A stretch of 64,000 bases of DNA from Alcaligenaceae bacterium (GTDB lineage: Bacteria > Pseudomonadota > Gammaproteobacteria > Burkholderiales > Burkholderiaceae_B): positions 62,001-126,000 of the forward strand of contig JAUNUJ010000008.1 in NCBI GenBank assembly GCA_030538235.1, in the 5' to 3' direction. Of this stretch, positions 1 through 7,093 are shown piece after piece. Every line of letters starts with the position of its first letter. Within the stretch, counting starts at the first letter, position 1. The translations under genes and the position numbers were made by a program. The notes under the pieces were generated by a model. It searched no databases. It was not told the DNA's origin and worked only from the letters and a program-made list of their open reading frames with translations.

Positions 1-128
1 ACTTTGCCGAGACTGCGATGCTTTGCACCGCTTAAACCATACAATAAAAAACCTGTTGCCATAACAATCAATGAGATTGACCAAGGATTATTAATAGCCC
101 GGACCAATAGGGTCAATAAAAACTCCAT
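1..128 (-). CDS. N-terminus of a membrane protein, cut by window edge (possibly TssM-like)
   Basis: About 42 codons are visible from an ATG at 126-128 to the left edge, beginning MEFLLTLLVRAINNPW. A hydrophobic stretch at residues 14-31 is followed by a basic segment (KHRSLGK), so the N-terminus probably inserts in the inner membrane. The Shine-Dalgarno is weak (AGAGAG). It is the last visible gene downstream of hcp-tssE-hcp on the same strand, so a T6SS role is likely from context. TssM starts with a similar short lead and membrane segment, but the visible part is too short to decide; a small unrelated membrane protein is equally possible. Confidence 0.45.
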   Translation of the reverse strand, partial: MEFLLTLLVRAINNPWSISLIVMATGFLLYGLSGAKHRSLGK

Positions 129-297
129 AACATCTCTCTAAAAATGGTACTTTCGAGTCTTTAACGGACTAAACACATCCGCATGTTGCCGATAGCTATA
201 CGCAACAATGACTGCCAATCCGTCGCCTTGATACTCTTCACTACTGTCATCGTGCTAGAGTCGGATCGATTATGAACTTAGTTGACAACTCATGGAT

Positions 298-329
298 AGA
301 GGGCATAGCTATACAACCACGCCCCTCTC
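298..329 (-). terminator. Weak hairpin downstream of hcp copy 1
   Basis: AGAGGGGC and GCCCTCT can pair with one bulged G around a 16-nt loop just after the hcp stop. There is no real U-tract, so it is more likely an mRNA-stabilising or partial stop than a strong terminator. Confidence 0.3.
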
Positions 330-348
330 AGTAAACTTTTAAATGCGA

Positions 349-834
349 TTAAGCCGTGGCTTTATTTTGCTTAATATCGTAGCCAACCACTGACTCAGCG
401 CCACGACCACCCTGAGCACTTTGCTCCCAGTATTGCTGCTTGACTTTAGCCGCTTGGAAGGCATATGACACCATCATAGCGTCCCCCTCTTGAGCGCCGG
501 TATATTGTACCGAGGTAACCAACACATCTTCCAAAGTAATACGTGAATACTCAATTTGCTCGCCACCGGCTTTGCAAACGGATAACTCCACCTTGCTTAA
601 ATGCTTGCCGGTAGCGCAATGCCTCAACACAGCAGGGGCTGCGCGATCAATGCGGGCACGCACATATAAATCATTAAAACTGGCTTTACCAGTACCACCA
701 CCGCCACCGGTTGACATAGAACCGGGTTGTGTCGCGCCCCAGGAAAACGATTGAATGTCAGTCCAATCCTTGTGAGTAGCGTCTTTGGACTCGCCATTTA
801 CGCTCTCGATTCTCATATACATATCTACGGCCAT
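349..834 (-). CDS. hcp: Hcp family T6SS tube protein (copy 1)
   Basis: 161 aa. Hcp forms the stacked hexameric inner tube of the type VI secretion system and is itself exported. The typical pattern is present: MAVDMYMRIESVNGESKD start, SFSWGATQPGSMSTGGGGG, a central THLSKVEL-like segment and YSRITLEDVLVTSVQYTG. I start it at the ATG at 834 because GGAGG sits six bases upstream; an ATG at 846 would add MEAS and lacks a site. It is about 85% identical by eye to the copy at 1655-2140. It lies downstream of tssE after a 172-bp gap that carries a GTCAT direct repeat. Function is well supported; which copy is the structural one is not known. Confidence 0.93.
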   Translation of the reverse strand: MAVDMYMRIESVNGESKDATHKDWTDIQSFSWGATQPGSMSTGGGGGTGKASFNDLYVRARIDRAAPAVLRHCATGKHLSKVELSVCKAGGEQIEYSRITLEDVLVTSVQYTGAQEGDAMMVSYAFQAAKVKQQYWEQSAQGGRGAESVVGYDIKQNKATA

Positions 835-950
835 TGAAGCCTCCAATAATAGCTAATAAAGCCTAAATCCATGTATTGATTGAGCAAAACCCACAAAACA
901 TAGACAAAGCGCTGATCGGGATAAAATTTAATCGACTATCTTAGCAAGCA

Positions 951-975
951 AAAATGACATTCTAATGACGGATTG
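951..975. promoter_or_regulatory. GTCAT-N6-GTCAT direct repeat upstream of hcp copy 1
   Basis: On the hcp coding strand the site reads GTCAT, six bases, GTCATTT, giving an 11-bp period (one helical turn), about 120 bp before the hcp start. The same arrangement occurs upstream of hcp copy 2 at 2324-2350. It looks like a tandem site for a response-regulator-type dimer. The protein that binds is unknown. Confidence 0.4.
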
Positions 976-1006
976 ATTGCAATACAGGGCACTTATATCA
1001 GCAAGC

Positions 1007-1558
1007 TTAAGCCTCTGCTTGCTTAATATCCATATGACCACTCTCCAGATCCAAACTGGTGCGCAGCAAAAACTCGCGTGGATAGGGGTTACACCACATC
1101 ATGCCTTTAATAATTAACGTAAGGACATTATGATGCTCAAGATAATTACTTTCGTTAATAAACTTAACGGTTAAACTATCGGCAATCAGACGTGGTTCAA
1201 AACTAACAATACTGTCGCGAATGGTGTTCTGTAAACTAATATGATCAATTTCTGACATGCGTCGACCGGCTAAAGGTGAAACGCCGAAATTAATTGAGGA
1301 TTTTTTAACCTCATCCAAGCCATCTAAATCCACAATCGATTCAAGATTGACGGTATTTAACAACCAAGCCAAATCTCTTAAAATAGCAGCCCGCAACACC
1401 TCGTAATCAACGTGCACGACATCACGGACCTCCTGCGTTTTAGTAGGGGCATGATCCGTTAATCGATCAAATAGAGCCGGCTGCAAACGGTCTTTGGCGG
1501 CTTGATGTTGACGGCGCTCTTGAGCGGTTTTTTTTCTCTCTTGGTACTCAATAACCAT
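1007..1558 (-). CDS. tssE: TssE, T6SS baseplate subunit (gp25-like)
   Basis: 183 aa. TssE is the gp25-like wedge subunit of the cytoplasmic T6SS baseplate that starts sheath assembly. The N-terminal third is charged; it is followed by LFDRLTDHAP and RDLAWLLNT typical of the family, then the INFGVSPLAGR region and a C-terminal strand segment (SLTVKFI). Length is in the normal range. The start at 1558 has no clear Shine-Dalgarno and lies just after a strong hairpin that follows hcp copy 2, so it is probably made at much lower level than Hcp. Its position between two hcp genes is unusual; tssE normally follows a single hcp and precedes tssF. Confidence 0.85.
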   Translation of the reverse strand: MVIEYQERKKTAQERRQHQAAKDRLQPALFDRLTDHAPTKTQEVRDVVHVDYEVLRAAILRDLAWLLNTVNLESIVDLDGLDEVKKSSINFGVSPLAGRRMSEIDHISLQNTIRDSIVSFEPRLIADSLTVKFINESNYLEHHNVLTLIIKGMMWCNPYPREFLLRTSLDLESGHMDIKQAEA

Positions 1559-1589
1559 GACTTGAACACACCATTAAATTAAACAACAA

Positions 1590-1620
1590 TGGCGCCAAGA
1601 TAATTTCTATCTCGGCGCCA
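1590..1620 (-). terminator. Hairpin between hcp copy 2 and tssE (attenuator-like)
   Basis: TGGCGCC(A)AGATA pairs with TATCT(C)GGCGCCA around a 5-nt loop, one mismatch only. The downstream strand is T-rich (ATTGTTGTTT) but has no clean U-tract. It probably stops or trims part of the transcript after hcp, leaving Hcp in excess over TssE. Confidence 0.6.
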
Positions 1621-1654
1621 AAAGCTTTAAACTTTAACTAATAAATCGTTAAAA

Positions 1655-2140
1655 TTAAGCAATTGCTTTGTTTTGCTTGATATCGTAGCCAACAACTGAC
1701 TCAGCGCCTTTACCACCCTGATCAGTTTGCTCCCAGTACTGCTGCTTGATTTTAGCAGCTTGGAAAGCGTAGCTAACCATCATCGCGTCACCATCTTGGT
1801 CGCCAGTGTACTGAACAGAAGTAACTAATACGTCTTCTAAAGTAATGCGAGAGTATTCAACTTGCTCACCACCTGCTTTACATACAGCAACTTCAACTTT
1901 GCTTAAGTGCTTACCGGTTGCGCAATGCTTTAAAACAGCAGGTGCAGCACGGTCAATACGAGCAAATACGTGTAAATCGTTGAAGCTAGCTTTACCAGTA
2001 CCACCACCGCCACCGGTAGACATAGAACCAGGCTGAGTAGCACCCCAAGAGAAAGACTCGATATCAGTCCACTCTTTGTATTGAGAATCCTTAGATTCAC
2101 CGTTAGCGCCTTCGATTTTCATAAACATAGCAACAGCCAT
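1655..2140 (-). CDS. hcp: Hcp family T6SS tube protein (copy 2, promoter-proximal)
   Basis: 161 aa, same length as copy 1 and about 85% identical by eye, with differences clustered at residues 4-30 and near 80-135. Family motifs are intact, including the glycine run STGGGGGTGKASF. The start at 2140 is fixed by AAGGAG seven bases upstream; the reading frame extends to 2161 but that would bury the ribosome site. It is the first gene of the visible T6SS unit, has the stronger translation signal and is followed by a hairpin, all of which fit high expression of a tube subunit. Confidence 0.95.
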   Translation of the reverse strand: MAVAMFMKIEGANGESKDSQYKEWTDIESFSWGATQPGSMSTGGGGGTGKASFNDLHVFARIDRAAPAVLKHCATGKHLSKVEVAVCKAGGEQVEYSRITLEDVLVTSVQYTGDQDGDAMMVSYAFQAAKIKQQYWEQTDQGGKGAESVVGYDIKQNKAIA

Positions 2141-2323
2141 TTTATTCTCCTTAAGAATCAAGATAATTAAATTAAAAAACTAAAACAAGAAAGATACTGC
2201 TTGCGATACATCCGCTGTGAAACCATCTGCCTGCCTTAAAACCGCTTTTTAAGACCAACCAAGCAAACAAATAGAAACTTAGTCAAATTTCGATGCTAAA
2301 TTCATGTGAAATTCTAACGATCG

Positions 2324-2350
2324 TAAATGACGAATTGATGACTGATTTAT
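2324..2350. promoter_or_regulatory. GTCAT-N6-GTCAT direct repeat upstream of hcp copy 2
   Basis: On the hcp strand: ATCaGTCAT, six bases, GTCATTT, matching the site before hcp copy 1 (951-975). A further GTCAT lies 22 bp from it at 2360, keeping the 11-bp phase. About 185 bp before the hcp start. Confidence 0.45.
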
Positions 2351-2462
2351 GTCAAAATCATGACTTTTGTAATATTTCAATTAACAATGACTATTAAGCC
2401 TATAAATAAAGGCTATGAGTAAAATCATAGTCAATAAACACGACAAATTAATGACATTTATT

Positions 2463-2510
2463 AAAAAAAAAGCCGTATGAACAGTTCTTGAAAAAACTGC
2501 TACATACGGC
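2463..2510 (-). terminator. Rho-independent terminator of the ddh operon
   Basis: On the minus strand GCCGTATG...CATACGGC (2503-2510 with 2472-2479) encloses a second pairing CAGTT/GAACTG and is followed by nine T residues. It sits 46 bp after the ddh stop. Confidence 0.9.
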
Positions 2511-2555
2511 CTTAACTTTCTTGAATAACGAGAAGTTTTTTTAAATTATCGACAA

Positions 2556-3542
2556 TTAAAGCATTTCTTTACGTAATTGCTCAGGCGACTTAATTGACAA
2601 TAATCCCGGCGCCACATCAAATACAGTTTTGGCTCCATATACACCCTGTTGATTCATACGGTATGCCGCTCGCGCATAGGCAACTAGGACACTGGAAGTG
2701 AAGCCCGGATTATCGCCGAGCTGTAAACCATATTCAATCACTTGATTATGCTCAGCGCGCGTGTTGCCGCTTCGAATCACAAAACCCCCATGGGGCATAT
2801 TGCGATGTTCACGTTGGAGTGTTGCTTCATCAATAAAATGAACCGTGGTGTCATACTCATCAAAGTAGTTCGGCATGGTTTTGATGCTCTGTTCAACTTG
2901 AGCTGCGTCAGCACCTTGGTCCAGCACCACATAGCACTCTCGTGTGTGCTTTTGTCGCGTATCTAGGGTCGGCCGAGCACCCGAGCGAACCTCTGTCATG
3001 GCTTGTTCCGATGGGATAGTGTACTGCACCCCGGCTTTAACGCCCTCGACACGACGAACAGCATCAGAGTGCCCCTGACTTAAGCCCTTACCCCAAAAGG
3101 TGTAGGTTTCACCATCGGGCAATACCGCCTCAGCATACAAACGGTTAAGCGAAAATAGACCCGGGTCCCAACCAACACTGATTAAAGCAGTTTTTTTTGC
3201 TGGCGCAGCTGCCGCATCGACCGTCGCATAAAACTCAGGGATTTTTGCATGGGTATCAAAACTATCCACGGTATTAAATAGCGCAGCATATTCGGGGGTT
3301 TGCTTTGGCAAATCATCTTTTGAGCCGCCGCAAAGAATTAAGACATCAATTTTGTCTTGAAAAGTCGGCAAATCAGCCATGGCAAAAACCGCGGTTTGCT
3401 CATCAACGGTCACCAACTGATCAGGAGCGCGACGAGTAAACACGCCTACTAAGCTCATATCAGGATTATGCCTAATCGCCGTTTCTACACCACGGCCAAG
3501 ATTACCGTAACCGACAATACCGATTCGAATTGATTGAGTCAC
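2556..3542 (-). CDS. ddh: meso-diaminopimelate D-dehydrogenase
   Basis: 328 aa. It interconverts meso-2,6-diaminopimelate and L-2-amino-6-oxopimelate with NADP(H) and ammonia, a one-step bypass in lysine/peptidoglycan precursor synthesis. The NAD(P)-binding motif GIVGYGNLGRG is at residues 8-18; the family-typical CGGSKDDLPKQ, SVGWDPGLFSLNR and FWGKGLSQGHSDAVRR segments follow, and the C-terminal NPGFTSSVLVAYARAA is present. Length equals the family norm. It is the last gene of a three-gene operon with an M20 hydrolase (50-bp gap) and a BASS transporter, so it may work on an imported compound and in the deaminating direction instead of, or besides, lysine synthesis. Confidence 0.9.
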   Translation of the reverse strand: MTQSIRIGIVGYGNLGRGVETAIRHNPDMSLVGVFTRRAPDQLVTVDEQTAVFAMADLPTFQDKIDVLILCGGSKDDLPKQTPEYAALFNTVDSFDTHAKIPEFYATVDAAAAPAKKTALISVGWDPGLFSLNRLYAEAVLPDGETYTFWGKGLSQGHSDAVRRVEGVKAGVQYTIPSEQAMTEVRSGARPTLDTRQKHTRECYVVLDQGADAAQVEQSIKTMPNYFDEYDTTVHFIDEATLQREHRNMPHGGFVIRSGNTRAEHNQVIEYGLQLGDNPGFTSSVLVAYARAAYRMNQQGVYGAKTVFDVAPGLLSIKSPEQLRKEML

Positions 3543-3592
3543 CAGTTAACTCCAAAATTACTTAATTAAAAAAATTATAACTACAGTGAGAC

Positions 3593-4750
3593 TTATTTAA
3601 TCGCCAGATATTGCTTGGCAATGGCGACAAAAGCCGCTGCCGCAGTCGCTAAAATCTCATCATTGAAATTGTACATTTCATTGTGTAGATAAGGCACATC
3701 CTCACCAACCCCAACAAATAAAAAGCAGCCGGGCACTTGCTCCAGATAAAAGGCAAAATCCTCCGCCCCCATGGTAGGCATATAATCCAATTTAAGCACA
3801 TCATATTCAGGCAAATGAGTGTTTAAAGCCTTAAGCACTTCCTCTACCTGCTGCGGCGGATTAACCAGTGGCGGCATGTAATTAATATGCGCCAAGTGAT
3901 ACGCGGCCCCAAACGCCTCACAATTCGCCTTGACTAAGGCCTCGATGCGCCCCGACAATTGTTCGCGCGTCTCGGCTGAGTCGCTACGAATATTGATCGT
4001 GAGCTTTGCTGTCTCTGGAATCACATTGGAAGCGGTTCCTGCATGAAAGGTACTAACCGTAATCACTCCATGCTTCAGAGGAGACTTGCCCCGCCCCACC
4101 AAGCCCTGTGTTTGTTGAACTATATTCGCGCCGATGTAAATAGGGTCTATGGCTAAATGTGGCATCGCCGAATGACCGGCCTTGCCATAAATAGTTAACT
4201 CATAGCTGTCATTACCCCCCATCGCGCTATTGGGTCTTAACAAAATTTGTTTTGCCGGATAACCGGGCCGATTATGGTAGCCAAAAATCGCCTCAACCCG
4301 AGGATTGTCCAAAACGCCCTCTTTAACCATCAAATCAGCGCCATTTCCCCCCTCTTCGGCCGGCTGAAAAATCAACTTGATGGTACCTTTAAAAGAGTCC
4401 CGATGTTTAGCAAAATAACGCGCAGCCAATAATAAGGTCGCGGTATGCCCATCATGACCGCAAGCATGCATTTTGCCCTCATGCTTTGAGGCATACGGCA
4501 AGCCGGTTTTTTCAGCAATCGGCAACGCATCCATATCGGCTCTAAAGGCAATACAGGGACCTTCTTGACTGCCTCTTAGCAGCGCAACAACCCCGGTTTT
4601 TGCAATGCCACTTTGCACCTCATAACCCAACCGCTCAAGTTCAACCTGAACAATAGCGGCCGTGCGATGCTCTTCATAACGCAACTCCGGGTGCGCATGT
4701 AGATCTTGGCGAATAGTAATCGCTTGTTGAATTTCCTCTTGACTAAACAT
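3593..4750 (-). CDS. M20 family amidohydrolase (aminoacylase/hippuricase-like)
   Basis: 385 aa. M20D metallo-amidohydrolases remove an acyl group from N-acyl amino acids. The two-metal site is visible: Asp72 in FRADMDALP, HACGHDGH at 95-102, the catalytic pair in QPAEEGG around 132-133, GYHNRPG near 158, and a C-terminal PTMGAEDFAFYLEQVPG with a metal ligand Glu. The lid domain lies in between. It sits 19 bp downstream of the BASS transporter and 50 bp before ddh. Hippurate hydrolase, N-acyl-L-amino acid hydrolase and N-acetyl-diaminopimelate deacetylase are all in this family; the adjacent ddh makes an acylated diaminopimelate or related dicarboxylic amino acid worth considering. Confidence 0.85.
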   Translation of the reverse strand: MFSQEEIQQAITIRQDLHAHPELRYEEHRTAAIVQVELERLGYEVQSGIAKTGVVALLRGSQEGPCIAFRADMDALPIAEKTGLPYASKHEGKMHACGHDGHTATLLLAARYFAKHRDSFKGTIKLIFQPAEEGGNGADLMVKEGVLDNPRVEAIFGYHNRPGYPAKQILLRPNSAMGGNDSYELTIYGKAGHSAMPHLAIDPIYIGANIVQQTQGLVGRGKSPLKHGVITVSTFHAGTASNVIPETAKLTINIRSDSAETREQLSGRIEALVKANCEAFGAAYHLAHINYMPPLVNPPQQVEEVLKALNTHLPEYDVLKLDYMPTMGAEDFAFYLEQVPGCFLFVGVGEDVPYLHNEMYNFNDEILATAAAAFVAIAKQYLAIK

Positions 4751-4769
4751 CTAGACTCCTAAACAGAGC

Positions 4770-5714
4770 TTAAAGCAAAAAATCTTTATTTTTATCCGAT
4801 TTGCCCGCCCAATATGTGGCTAGTATAGGGCCGGAAATATTGTGCCAGAAGCTGAAGATAGCACTCGGTACGGCAGTGACCGGACTGGCGGCAAAGTGCA
4901 TACCGGCTAAAGCCACCCCTAAACCTGAATTCTGCATACCGACCTCAATAGCAACTGCTTTTTGATCCGCAAAGTTCAATTTGAATAAGCGCGCACCCAA
5001 AAAACCAATGAGATAACCTAGACCATTGTGCAACACCACCACCGCAAATATCAGTAAACCGGACTCAATAATGCGGTCTTTAGAAGCGCCCACAACAAAA
5101 GCCACAATCAAAACAATGCCGATAACTGAAACTAAGGGCATGACCTCACCATATGACTCGGCCCTTTTGCCCAACACAGAGCGCACCACTAAGCCTAAAA
5201 TCACCGGTACTAAAACGATTTGTAAAATACTCTTGAACATGGCGCCAGCATTAATATCTAACCATTGACTGGCTAATAAAAAGAAAATAGCTGGAGTCAA
5301 AATCGGTGCCAAGATGGTAGACACTGCGGTACAACTAACCGATAAGGCCGTATTACCACGAGCCAGATAGGTCATCACATTTGACGCCGTACCACCGGGA
5401 CAACAACCAACCAAGATCACGCCAATAGCGATCTCGGTCGGTAGTTTAAACAGAACCGCTAGCCCATAAGCCAATAAAGGCATGATGGTAAATTGTGCCA
5501 CCGTGCCAATCAAGACCGATTTAGGTTGTTTAAGTACCCCTTTAAAATCGTCCACAGTCATGGTTACTCCCATCCCGAACATGATGATCCCTAAAATCAA
5601 GGCAATATGGGGTCCCACAAAACTAAATAATGTCGGGTTGATAAAAGCAATCCCGCCAAAAGCCAAGACCCAGAGAGCGAAAGTCTTTTGCACAAAACGA
5701 CTAAAAGAAAACAT
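4770..5714 (-). CDS. Bile acid:sodium symporter (BASS/SBF) family transporter
   Basis: 314 aa, about nine to ten hydrophobic segments. BASS proteins carry organic anions such as bile acids, pantoate or pyruvate with sodium across the inner membrane. The family signature [25 protein letters not shown] is split here over residues 101-126, and the crossover [14 protein letters not shown] region is near residue 258. It is first in the operon with the M20 hydrolase and ddh and is divergent from the AEC permease at 5891. The substrate is not given by the sequence; uptake of the compound used by the two downstream enzymes is an inference. Confidence 0.88.
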   Translation of the reverse strand: MFSFSRFVQKTFALWVLAFGGIAFINPTLFSFVGPHIALILGIIMFGMGVTMTVDDFKGVLKQPKSVLIGTVAQFTIMPLLAYGLAVLFKLPTEIAIGVILVGCCPGGTASNVMTYLARGNTALSVSCTAVSTILAPILTPAIFFLLASQWLDINAGAMFKSILQIVLVPVILGLVVRSVLGKRAESYGEVMPLVSVIGIVLIVAFVVGASKDRIIESGLLIFAVVVLHNGLGYLIGFLGARLFKLNFADQKAVAIEVGMQNSGLGVALAGMHFAASPVTAVPSAIFSFWHNISGPILATYWAGKSDKNKDFLL

Positions 5715-5890
5715 GATTGTTTTTCCTCAAAAAAATTCAGACCTTAAGTATATAACACAAACAATTTCTTACCTTTTAAACAAGCCTAGTAAAAAGCGCT
5801 CTTTGCCTGATAGAATGTCGTGACAAACGAAAATCGGCTTTCCTGCTTTTTTTCTTTTCTCTTCCACCTCTCTTTTCTTTGGTTGTTGTC

Positions 5891-6847
5891 ATGACTGGAT
5901 CGTTTTTTGATGCGGTGCTATTTTCCTTGGGTGTGACTTTCCCAAGTATTTTGCTGCTCTGTTTAGGTTGGTATTTACGTCGCTCTGAGCAGGTCGACCT
6001 GAAGTTTTGTGATCAGGCCGCAAAAATTGTGTTTAATTACTCCCTACCCGCCTTATTATTCTTTAGTATTTATGGCAGTAGCACGAGCTTTTTCGATAAT
6101 ATCAAAGTCGTTATGGCTGGTACGGTGTGCATTATGATGCTCTTTATTGGCGCTGAACTGATTGCACGCAAAAAAATCAAGGACCCTCGCGATCAAGGCG
6201 TCTTTGTACAGGGCGTGTTCAGAGCCAATATGATGATTATGGGACTGGCTTTTGTCAGTAGTGCTTACGGTACAGACGGTCTGGCGATTGGGGCTATATT
6301 CGGGGGCTTTTTGACTCTGTTATTAAATGTCCTAGCGGTGATTACGCTAAGCAAAGCCTCAGGAACCGGTAAATTCAATCCACTGGCTATGGCGCGACAG
6401 ATCATCACTAACCCCTTAATTATTGCTATTATTGCTGCGCTCATTTTCAAATCTATCAACCTGCCGGTATCACCTCTTATTGCTGAGGCAGGTCGCTATG
6501 TCGCTGCGTTGGCCTTACCCTTGGCCTTGATCTGCGCCGGTGCCACCTTAGATTTTAAACGCATCTTTAACACCTCTGATATTTCATTATGGGCTAGTAT
6601 CGGCCGTCTAATCGTCGCTCCCATTGTGGCGATAATCGTTGGGTTGGCCTTTGGTTTAGACAGTATGACCATGGGCGTGATGTTATTGATGACCGCCTCT
6701 CCGGCAGCTGCCGCGAGCTATGTTATGGCCAAAGCGATGGGCGCTAATGACGTGGCGGCCGCCAATATTATCGGTCTGACCACGGTAGGAGCTATGCCGA
6801 CCATTGCCATTAGCCTAACCGCCTTGCGCTATTTTGGTCTGGTCTAA
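5891..6847 (+). CDS. AEC family permease (auxin efflux carrier-like)
   Basis: 318 aa from the ATG at 5891; a TTG at 5879 in frame would add four residues, and neither has a good Shine-Dalgarno. About ten hydrophobic segments with the family features: an N-terminal LCLGWYLRRSEQ, the half-repeat FNYSLPALLF with its conserved proline, and a C-terminal TASPAAAASYVMAKAMGAN. AEC permeases export or import small carboxylates such as malate or malonate. It is a single gene, divergent from the BASS operon, and converges on ttrBCA. The substrate is unknown. Confidence 0.85.
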   Translation: MTGSFFDAVLFSLGVTFPSILLLCLGWYLRRSEQVDLKFCDQAAKIVFNYSLPALLFFSIYGSSTSFFDNIKVVMAGTVCIMMLFIGAELIARKKIKDPRDQGVFVQGVFRANMMIMGLAFVSSAYGTDGLAIGAIFGGFLTLLLNVLAVITLSKASGTGKFNPLAMARQIITNPLIIAIIAALIFKSINLPVSPLIAEAGRYVAALALPLALICAGATLDFKRIFNTSDISLWASIGRLIVAPIVAIIVGLAFGLDSMTMGVMLLMTASPAAAASYVMAKAMGANDVAAANIIGLTTVGAMPTIAISLTALRYFGLV

Positions 6848-6933
6848 TTTGTCGTTAGGATTAGCTGCCACTTGTCAGGGTGATTCAGCTTTCTTGCAAA
6901 CTGGTGGCTTTGCATACCCTATCAGCTAGGGAA

Positions 6934-7060
6934 ATAAAAAACCGGTCAACTCATAAGAATTGACCGGTATAAAGAACGGCAAACCCTATAGGGGGAGCCA
7001 TCGGGTTCGCCGACTCAAGGGAATAATGAATGCGAGGGCCCTTGAGCGATCCCCCTCCCC
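6934..7060 (-). ncRNA. Candidate structured small RNA downstream of ttrA
   Basis: About 125 nt on the minus strand between the ttrA stop and a Rho-independent terminator. Visible pairings: CTCAAGGG (7046-7039) with CCCTTGAG (7021-7014); CGGCGAACCC (7012-7003) with GGGTTTGCCG (6986-6977), ten pairs with one G-U; and 5' GGGGGA (7055-7050) with TCCCCC (6996-6991), which lies inside the loop of the previous stem, so the two form an H-type pseudoknot. A competing small hairpin TCGG/CCGA is also possible. A promoter-like sequence stands just upstream (7065-7093). The C-rich loop resembles loops by which small RNAs bind ribosome sites. It may instead be the 3' UTR of ttrBCA. I recognise no known RNA family. 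Confidence 0.5.
6941..6968 (-). terminator. Terminator of ttrBCA / RNA candidate
   Basis: Perfect nine-pair stem ACCGGTCAA/TTGACCGGT with a 10-nt loop, followed on the minus strand by TTTTTTATTT. Strong intrinsic terminator. Confidence 0.9.
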
Positions 7061-7064
7061 TTCT

Positions 7065-7093
7065 ATTCTACATTTAGATCGCTATGCCTTCAA
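7065..7093 (-). promoter_or_regulatory. Promoter-like sequence inside the 3' end of ttrA
   Basis: TTGAAG and TAGAAT are separated by exactly 17 bp on the minus strand, 4/6 and 5/6 matches to the sigma-70 hexamers. Start of transcription would fall near 7058, immediately before the G-rich 5' arm of the structured RNA. Confidence 0.4.

Larger units (their letters stand above)
2141..2555. other. Intergenic region upstream of hcp copy 2
   Basis: No gene seen in about 415 bp. It holds, from right to left on the minus strand, the ddh terminator (2463-2510), an imperfect nested palindrome at 2388-2433 (TGACTAT with ATAGTCA enclosing AGCCT with AGGCT), and five ATGAC pentamers on the plus strand at 2327, 2338, 2360, 2387 and 2451. 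The rest is AT-rich and presumably carries the hcp promoter. Confidence 0.7.

Noticed and set aside
2341-2358. TTGACATAAATCA on the minus strand before hcp, FNR-like
   Set aside because: Only eight of ten consensus positions match and nothing else suggests oxygen control of hcp.
6977-7060. 4.5S RNA, 6S RNA, tmRNA or a named riboswitch
   Set aside because: None of the conserved cores of those RNAs is present, there is no tRNA-like end, and no gene follows on that strand for a riboswitch to control.
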